Below are positions 57,601-64,000 of a stretch of 64,000 nt of DNA, piece by piece. The DNA comes from Malania oleifera (lineage: Eukaryota > Streptophyta > Magnoliopsida > Santalales > Ximeniaceae). Under the pieces are notes generated by a model, which saw only the letters and a program-made list of their open reading frames with translations, was not told where the DNA came from and did not search any database. Numbering within the stretch: position 1 is the first letter of the stretch; every line of letters begins with the position of its first letter. The stretch covers positions 28,697,032 through 28,761,031 of the forward strand of contig NC_080420.1 in NCBI RefSeq assembly GCF_029873635.1, in the 5' to 3' direction. The translations under genes were made by a program, and so were the position numbers.

Positions 57601-57960
57601 CGTACTCCTGCTCCCCAGGAAGTTTGAACATTACTACCTTTCCATAACAGTTGATCACAACATAACTGGAGGATAACCAATCCATCCCCAGTATGACATC
57701 GAACCCAAACATGTCGTATACCACAAGATTTTCTGGTAGCAACCTTCCCTGAATTTCCACTAGGCAGTTTCCTAACATTCTTCTGTAGGACGATACACTC
57801 CCGGATGGTGTAGCTACTGACAACTCTTTATTCATGACTTGGGTCTCAACCCCACATAGTTTTACAAAATTAATAGATACAAAGGAGTGGGTTGCACCTG
57901 AATCGAATAAAACTAAAACTTTATTTGAAAGCAATATCATAGTACCTGTCACTACATTCC
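54615..57960 (-). pseudogene. Pol of the antisense Gypsy
   Basis: In minus sense, protease has [16 protein letters not shown] (about 57925-57870) and FDVILGMDWL. Reverse transcriptase has [22 protein letters not shown] then a stop, [25 protein letters not shown] and [11 protein letters not shown] (about 56905-56873). RNase H follows with [15 protein letters not shown] and [17 protein letters not shown]. Integrase has HHSLYIVHPGSTKMYRDLHE, then after shifts WKWEHISMDFVTVLP (first Asp), [15 protein letters not shown] (where Asp-Arg is expected Tyr-Gln stands) and TAFHPQTDGQSERII (with the Glu). The tail is SPRYIRPFEVLERVG, VQILDHKVQKLRTKDITLVKVLWWNH. Several stops break it, but individual blocks are well kept. 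Confidence 0.85.
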
Positions 57961-59020
57961 CAACATGCTCAGCATCCGTTGGAGTAAGCGAGTATACCCT
58001 AGTCGGAGCTATGTTCGCCTGATAAGTTCCTCAGAATACCTTATTACTTCCCCGATTCTAAATCGAAGAGGGCATACCCCTCTTTGGTGTGTGACAATCC
58101 CGAGCCATGTGACTTGACTGGCCATAGTTGTAACAGTTACCCCCAAACGGCTGGCATTCACCGTCATGCCGTCTGTGGCACCCGACACAACGCTCCCGAT
58201 ATTGGTCCCCCTGTGAACCCCACCCCTCCCAAACTATGGCGACTTACCGTACCATAGTTTCTCTTCTTCCATTTCCCCTGGCAAGAACCAGACTGAGAGC
58301 CAGAAGGCACTGGCCTCATTTTCGGTTCCTGATCCACCTCATCCCCCCCCCCCCCCGATCCCAGTCGTGATCACAATGGCCTTATCCACCAAAATTGAAA
58401 ATTCACGGATCTGAAGCATACCCACTAATCTGCAGATGTCCTTCCTCAGGCCTTTCTTGAACCTCTGAGTTTTCTCGTACTCATTCAAGATCAAGCATGG
58501 CGCGAAACAGGATAACTCTATATATTGAGCAACATACCCCTACACTGTTATATCTCCCTATGTTAGAGTAGAGAACTCATTCGCCTTAGCATCGCTTGTG
58601 GAGGCCGGGAAGTATCTCTCAAAGAACACTTTCTTGAAGCGGCTCCATGTCATCTATCTTGGACTAGCTCTCCACTTTTCCAGCAGACTCACCGCAGTCC
58701 ACCATCGCCCAGCCTCCCTAGACAGCTAGAAGGTAGCGTAGAGGATTCTCTGCTTATCTGTACAGTGTAGGACCTCTAGAATCCTTTCGGTCTTCTCGAC
58801 TCAGTCCTCCGCTATCATCGGATCGAGTCCTTCTGAAAACGTTGGAGGGTGCATACGTGTGAACCTCTCGATGGTACACCCTGTAGCAATAGGAGAACGT
58901 TCATGTACTCCGCCTGATTTCCCGCACAACCTACCTCATCAACCCTCGAGGCACAGAAGGAGACTCATCGCTCGTAGTCTCCTCAAAGCCACTATCCACA
59001 TTGTTATCCTTGGGCTCCAT
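57961..59020 (-). pseudogene. Gag of the antisense Gypsy
   Basis: It begins at ATG 59020 (MEPKDNNVDSGFEET). Gag-core words follow with frameshifts between about 58900 and 58400: a PTFSEGLDP-like phrase, WRFKKVFFERYFP-like, and EFSTLT. The zinc-knuckle region near 58210-58090 has CVGCHRRHDGEC and CYNYGQSSHMARDC; the second Cys of the knuckle is Tyr. A run of 12 C at about 58345-58356 lies in it. Confidence 0.65.
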
Positions 59021-59333
59021 TCTGAAAAATAAAATAGGAATTAGTTAGAATTCCTATATCATATACAGTTTACGCAATCATTGACATCTAATCATGCTAA
59101 CTACCAAACTCACGACTCCAAGTCTATCTTATCACACCGACACAAAACCATCAATGGTTTTCCTTGATTTTACTGAAATCGTCATTCCAAGAAAAACACA
59201 GAACACCGCCAACGAGTCCTTGTCTAGCAACAAAACAATCCTCGACCTATTCTACCCATTTCCTACATCCTATACTCTGATATGTACACATAACTACACC
59301 TAACCAAGTTTACAAGACCTAACAACCTGGTTA

Positions 59334-59345
59334 GCTCTGATACCA
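59334..59345 (-). other. Primer-binding site of the antisense Gypsy
   Basis: In minus sense TGGTATCAGAGC, an exact match to the initiator-Met complement, three bases after the LTR end. Confidence 0.82.
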
Positions 59346-59348
59346 AGT

Positions 59349-61023
59349 TGTCATGCCTGAACCTGGCAATGGGTCCTAGGGGTGTTTTAGTAACCTAACA
59401 TGTTCCTGTATCATTCAAACACACATGATACTATACAATGTAAGGGTCCAACTCCGTGGGGTTCCCGTATACCTTAATCACATTTATTAACACAGTTTAC
59501 ACGGAGCAAAATAGTCAAACTATAATAACATGTCATACCATACCAGATTCGATACAAACCCAACATCCCTGTCCCATAATACAAAACAAAGCCCCGAGTG
59601 TCTACGAAACTCAACACAACAACCCAACCATAGTCCAGTACTTACGCTAGTACAAAACGCAACTAGACCGACAACCACACTCCCAATGCTAGGATGCTAG
59701 TTCCAGCTACTCGAGAGACCTGAAAACATGTATGTACGATAGGGGTGAGACACCTCTTAATAAGGAAGAATCAGGTTATATCAGTGTGTGACTTATGAGT
59801 GTTATTTGACATAAAACATAACACAATTATAGTATTTTCTCAATGCAGTTACAGTATAATCACAATATAGTTCTAGTATATCTCACAAACACATGATCCA
59901 TATCCAGTGTCGTCACACTCTTTAGCAATGAAGCCGGTCCGCATTATACGATGTCCCCGACATATGGCATAGCCCTAGGCTCCCATGGATTGCCGGTACG
60001 ATATCTGGTGAAGTCACCCTTTGGTGATCAATCGATATAGAAAGTGATTTTTCACACCTTCCGCCTACGACATTATACCAACCCGTTTCCACATCTAAGC
60101 CTTCAAGGATAAGCCAGCGCGCTTCAATTATCATCAACGTTCGACCTTATTCCGACTCGGCATTTTCATAAAACCTAAAACATTTTGGGAACTCACGTCC
60201 CTATAACTCATTTCAATAAACCATAGCCTACGGTACATGATCGATTTAGCCTTTCACAAACCTGGAACATTTTTAATAAAATAGTTCATTCCACACTTAT
60301 TTGGTAAATACATAATTACGATTTCAAGAATACAGTTTAAAAACAAGTCAAGGTGTGGCCATCTCCATACAATATACTCAACAATATACACACGGTTTTC
60401 CTACGAAACCAGAGATGCAGCCCAAACCCCCTTTTCCCCGAAAATTGTAACTCGAAAACCTCATAATTCTACCCATCAAATTTTTCCAAATAAGTAGCCA
60501 AATCATACATATAATCGTAAACAACAGTTTCACCGATTCTGATTTAAAAAATAACTGATATAAACAGAAATCCCTTACCTTTCTCCAAAAATCCAAACAC
60601 GAACTCTATGGCTCCTAAACAGTGAATCGAGTTCTCAAAACCTATAAATCACAGTACAATACATACTTACAATTACATTCTCTACAAATCTACCAAAATG
60701 GAAATGAAAATTGAGCCTTACCTCGATTTTTGGGTCAAAACCCGAAAATCCTAAAAATGAAGATTCGTTCCACAAATCACGAAGAGAATCCTTCCTGATC
60801 CTCGTAGTAACATCGAATCTTCGATTCTAACTACGAACGACAAAGAAATCTAGAGAGAGAGAGAGTTCTCACTGATTCTAGAGAGAGAGGGAGAGAGAGA
60901 GAGAGAGTTTTGGTTTTCTTAGCCAAGAAGCGTTCGTCAACAAAGCCTACTGCCTCCTTTTGTTTTTGTTTCTATTTCCCTCCCTTTTATTATTTAAATA
61001 CCATTATTCTTCAGGTCATTACA
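59349..61023 (-). repeat. 5' LTR of the antisense Gypsy, chimeric, 1675 bp
   Basis: From 59349 to about 60930 it matches the 3' LTR closely. Its U3 end does not: in minus sense it starts TGTAATGACCTGAAGAATAA and runs to GGAGGCAGT (61023 to about 60945). That is the 80-bp start module of the other Gypsy family (33334 and 37033), and it then joins directly to the leader-proximal part. The TATA box and nearly all palindromes of the 3' LTR are missing. Confidence 0.8.
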
Positions 61024-61910
61024 GAAAACATTTGAGATGAGTATGATGGGTGAATTAACCTTCTTCCTAGTGTTGCAAATAAAACAAATGAAACACATAA
61101 TTTTTATTAATCAAGCAAAATACGTCAAGGACATGCTTAGGAAATTTGGTCTTGAAATGGGAAAAATCTAAAGCAACCTCTATGAGCATCACAACGAAAC
61201 TTGAAACTGATGAAAAAGGGAAGAATGTTGACCAAAAGCTTTACCGAGGGATGATTGGCAATCTGTTGTATCTCACTTCTAGCAGACCTGATATCATGTT
61301 CAGTGTCTGTTTATGCGCTAGATTCCAATCATATCCCAAAGAGTCACATCTTTATGTCGTCAAGAGAATTTTTAGCTACCTAACAGGAACACATGACTTA
61401 GGACTCTTTTACCCTAAGAATGATCCCTTTGATCTCACCTGCAACTTGGATGCCAACTATGGAGGATGCAAAATCGATAGAAAAGGCACTAGTGGAACAT
61501 GTCACTTCCTAGGACATTCGCTTGTCTCATGGTTTTGCAAAAAGCAAACTTCTGTTGCTCTCTCAACCACCGAGGTTGAATACATTGCAGCCAATAGTTG
61601 CTATGCTCAAGCCTTATATATAAAGCAACAACTTGAGGATTTCAAAGTTTTAATCAAGGGTACTCCAATTCATTGTGATAAAAGTAGAACCATCAATATC
61701 TCGAAAAACTCGTGCCTGCACTCTAGGACTAAACATATTGAGATACGTCACCATTTTATCTGAGATCATGTTCAAAAGGGGGATGTTGAGTTAGTTTACG
61801 TTCCTACTGAAAATCAAATAGGTGATATTTTAACAAAACCCCTCAATGAAGAAAGGTTCAGCAAAATCAGGTATGCCTTAGGCATGTTCACTTTCATGGA
61901 TCTATCTTAG
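61024..61910 (+). pseudogene. Reverse transcriptase end and RNase H of the SIRE-like Copia
   Basis: It resumes with KTFEMSMMGELTFFLVLQIK at the FEMSMMGELxFFLGLQI site. Then come YVKDMLRKFGLE, YRGMIGNLLYLTSSRPDIMF, LDANYGGCKIDRKGTSGTCH, and the RNase H block KKQTSVALSTTEVEYIAA. CDKSRTINISKN and HSRTKHIEIRHHFI follow, then a stop where Arg is usual (about 61761), and VPTENQIGDILTKPL. The frame ends FMDLS at 61908-61910. RNase H catalytic positions (Asp of LDA, Glu of TEVEY) look preserved. It is only the 3' part of pol. Confidence 0.87.
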
Positions 61911-61974
61911 GAACATCTAGTAATTCTTTTTTTGCTCTAACGCCCTAAACAGGTAAAACACAGCTTTTCTCACT

Positions 61975-62055
61975 GGCCTCGTCGACGAACACAGGGATTT
62001 CGTTGTTGAAATGTCTGAATATCTTCTTCAACGAACACAGGGGATTCGTCGAATA
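61975..62055 (+). repeat. Palindrome sites between pol and the extra frame
   Basis: CTCGTCGACGAACACAGGG, TTCGTTGTTGAA, CTTCAACGAACACAGGGG and ATTCGTCGAA occur within 80 bp. The unit matches that of the LTR array at 47525-47950 (site followed by ACAGGG), but here it is internal to the element. Confidence 0.7.
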
Positions 62056-62303
62056 AAACTATCAAGATACTTAAAATCATCAGCTATTTGACCGCAACGT
62101 ATCTCAAACCCTAACCCTACCTTTTGAACCTCCTTCCTCCTCTCACCACTCTGAAGCCATCCTCCTTCGTCACTCGCACCAGCCATCTCCATTTGTAAGC
62201 ACTGCACGTACTCCTCTGCCGACGCCAAGCTCGTTAGCCCCTTACAACCTCCCTCTCTCCCGCCGTCTTTACTTTCCTTGTGCCTCAATCCTCTCTTCCT
62301 CAG

Positions 62304-63441
62304 ATGGCTCCTTGCCCAAAAAAGAGGGCTCTCCTCTCACCTCCTTCCCACCGACCAATCCCGACAGGCCTCTACCGAAGTTGACCCACGGTTTGTTTTC
62401 GCCAAGGCTACTTACCATTACCAAAATGACATCTCCAAACGGCACATTGTGCATGGTAGGATCGTTCCATCGGCATTCCTTCAAACCCACTTTCCCACAT
62501 TATTGTCCAAAATTCAAGTCATCGAATGAGATGCCCTTTTCGATCTGGGGGAGCTTGTCTATGAGGAGCTAGTACAAAAGTTTTACTCAAACTTTGTTCC
62601 GTCACATCGTGGCATTGCAGCATACTCCACAGTAAGGGGGACCCTCATTCACCTATCAGACGACACCTTCACTCAGGTCATCGGCTACCGACTTTATCCT
62701 ATCCAAGGCCTCCCCAAGGCCTCCTGGTCTACGTGCTATGATTGGTTTGAGGCTCACGAACCTCTCAAACTCATCATTGGTAACCCCCCATCCCTCTTGT
62801 GGCACGACCCAAATCTAAGGACTTCACCATTGAATTTCAGGTCCTCCATCACATTATCACCTATAACTTTTGTCACAGGACTGGTGGACGTGATTGGGTC
62901 ACCCTAGGCGATATCTTCTGCATGTATTGCCTATGGGTCGACAGAGGCATTTACTTGCCAATGGTCATTGTTCAGAATATGGAGGAGAGTCTGAAATGGC
63001 AACGAGGTTGCCTACCATACGGTCGTCTGCTCACCACGTTTTTTGATCATTTCAGCCTCATTCGCGTCGGGATGCCTTCTATTCACCCTACGCCTGATGA
63101 CACCTATACAGAGGCTACCCTGCATCGTATGCACTTTGAGAAGGATGATGATACAAATACGTGGGTAAAAACCCACGAGCAAGGCCGAGCACTAGCTGAT
63201 GAGGTCAAAGCTACCATAATTGAGGACAACGAGGCCGAGGAACTTGCTGTTGACCCCATCGTCTAGCGTCTCGATGGTCTTCAGCTTGTCATGACGCAGT
63301 CCAATTATGCGCACCCGTGCCCGCTTTGATTTGATCGATGTGGCCTTAGCACTTCAAGAAAATCACAATCGTGCACGATTCGACTCTATTGATGATACCT
63401 TAGCTGCTCTCCTCGCCAAATTTGATCGTCCACAGGACTAG
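62304..63441 (+). pseudogene. Extra 3' reading frame of the SIRE-like Copia (putative plant transposon protein type)
   Basis: It starts MAPCPKKRALLSPP at 62304. After a shift near 62390 it reads RFVFAKATYHYQ and FPTLLSKIQVIE; a TGA at 62527-62529 stands where Trp is expected. It goes on DALFDLGELVYEELVQKFYS, SHRGIAAYSTVRGTLIHLSD and SWSTCYDWFEAHEPLK. A shift near 62790, in a C-rich run, leads to KDFTIEFQVLHHIITYNF, GGRDWVTLGDIFCMYCL, LPMVIVQNMEES, RGCLPYGRLLTTFF and TEATLHRMHF. After 63264 another shift gives ARFDLIDVALALQENHN and a stop at 63441. These phrases match the family called putative plant transposon protein (PF20167 as I recall), often found behind pol in long Copia elements. Function unknown; this copy is broken. 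Confidence 0.72.
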
Positions 63442-63639
63442 TGTTCGGTGACACTCCCTATTTTTGATAATGGCAAAGTAGGAGATGAAAGGATGATCTT
63501 TTGAGGCTGATATATTCTGATGTAGTTAGACATACTAATGACTTATTTTCTAATGTAGTGATAATGACTTTGCATCACTTTTGATGTTCTGATGCAAATC
63601 GCTGTACATTCTTTATCATGCTCACTTTGGAATCATGAA

Positions 63640-63750
63640 TGGACTTGTGTTGAATGAAAAATACTAAGATGCTTGTTTTGAATGAAAAATATTGAGATGT
63701 ATACTTGTGTTGAATGAAAAATACTGAGATGCTTGTGTTGAATATTGAAC
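63640..63750 (+). repeat. Short tandem repeat, about 30-bp unit, near the 3' LTR
   Basis: The unit CTTGTGTTGAATGAAAAATA followed by CTGAGATG recurs near 63649, 63673 and 63705, with a partial copy near 63733. It lies in the 3' untranslated part of the SIRE-like element. Confidence 0.75.
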
Positions 63751-63975
63751 GGCTAGTATAGGATATTCAATTTATGCAGGTTTAAAAACATGAAAAATGC
63801 TTAATTTATAGACGATATGCTACCGAAATTTCATTTGAATCTCCTTTCCAAAACCAAATATGATTTTCACATAGTGCATATATTAAAGTGGAGGAATTGT
63901 TAAAATCTTAACGTTTGCATATACTGAGGGGGAGCATTTTTTTTCAAAAGAACACTAATGGCTTGCCATCATCAA

Positions 63976-64000
63976 AAAGGGGGAGAATGTTAAACCCAGT
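63976..64000 (+). other. Polypurine tract and start of the 3' LTR of the SIRE-like Copia
   Basis: AAAAAGGGGGAGAA at 63974-63987 is a typical polypurine tract. TGTTAAACCCAGT from 63988 matches the 5' LTR start (TGTTAGACCTAGT) at 11 of 13 bases. The window ends here. Confidence 0.8.

Larger units (their letters stand above)
52423..61023 (-). mobile_element. Antisense Gypsy chromovirus inserted in the SIRE-like Copia
   Basis: Read in minus sense the parts are: 5' LTR (61023-59349), primer site (59345-59334), gag (59020-about 58000), pol (57952-about 54600), purine tract (54295-54276) and 3' LTR (54275-52423). Reverse transcriptase precedes integrase, as in Gypsy, and the C-terminal chromodomain-like tail again indicates Tekay/Del-type. 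The flanks carry no matching 5-bp duplication (TACAT on the left, GAAAA on the right), and about 100 codons of the host Copia are missing at the site. Confidence 0.85.
46963..64000 (+). mobile_element. SIRE/Maximus-like Copia retrotransposon, interrupted by an antisense Gypsy
   Basis: It comprises a long 5' LTR (46963-48648), primer site, gag, protease, integrase, reverse transcriptase (split at 52423-61023 by another element), RNase H, an extra 3' reading frame, a purine tract and the first 13 bases of the 3' LTR (63988 onward). Long LTRs, a long gag-pol with DSGCSRHMTG protease, and an additional frame behind pol are typical of the SIRE/Maximus lineage. All frames are broken. Without the inserted Gypsy the visible part is about 8.4 kb. 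Confidence 0.87.

Noticed and set aside
62028-62490. Minus-strand frames of 86 and 73 residues
   Set aside because: They are antisense to the extra reading frame of the SIRE-like Copia and its leader, with no family features.

Overview
This is a plant nuclear genome window, most likely from a eudicot and perhaps a woody species. The evidence is intron-containing genes with GT-AG junctions, two chloroplast-related host genes, AT-rich intergenic DNA, and dense nested LTR retrotransposons whose primer sites match initiator-Met tRNA. I see no prokaryotic features and cannot name the species.

Two host genes are supported by full exon models. GET3D (+ strand, 7410-20476, seven exons, 453 codons) encodes a chloroplast ArsA/Get3-type ATPase with a C-terminal alpha-crystallin-like domain. 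CHUP1 (- strand, 21276-27979, nine exons, 1009 codons) encodes the chloroplast outer-envelope protein that nucleates actin for chloroplast positioning. They converge tail to tail with about 800 bp between stop codons. Both reading frames are open at every predicted junction.

Layout. 1-6676: a minus-strand, apparently non-coding LTR element whose long LTR is split by a plus-strand solo LTR (2915-5030). 6678-7250: a microsatellite and an antisense Copia LTR remnant just upstream of GET3D. 7410-20476: GET3D, whose 10.8 kb first intron holds a decayed antisense Copia, a sense Copia 3' half carrying a hAT-type MITE with an 8-bp target duplication, a 5'-truncated LINE with poly(A), and a tandem repeat. 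21276-27979: CHUP1. 27980-30168: no gene seen. 30169-31792: antisense Copia of the same family as the one in the intron. 31793-41036: Gypsy (chromovirus, Tekay/Del-like) sequences: an LTR, a gag-less element, a composite LTR and a second element joined at that LTR. 41037-43016: Copia gag in foldback arrangement plus a short LTR. 43017-45435: no firm gene. 45436-46962: a Tork-like Copia cut by a large SIRE/Maximus-like Copia (46963 to beyond the window end). That element is itself split inside reverse transcriptase by an antisense Gypsy element (52423-61023). Behind its pol it carries an extra reading frame of the putative plant transposon protein type.

The most unusual signal runs through the transposons. 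LTRs of unrelated superfamilies (SIRE-type Copia and chromovirus Gypsy) carry arrays of short SalI-centred palindromes (GGTCGACC or TCGTCGACGA types). In five of the LTRs the array lies directly upstream of a TATA-like box. An 80-bp LTR-start module ending at such a palindrome is found joined to three different sequences, which suggests recombination between LTRs. All transposon reading frames seen are broken; I found no intact autonomous element.
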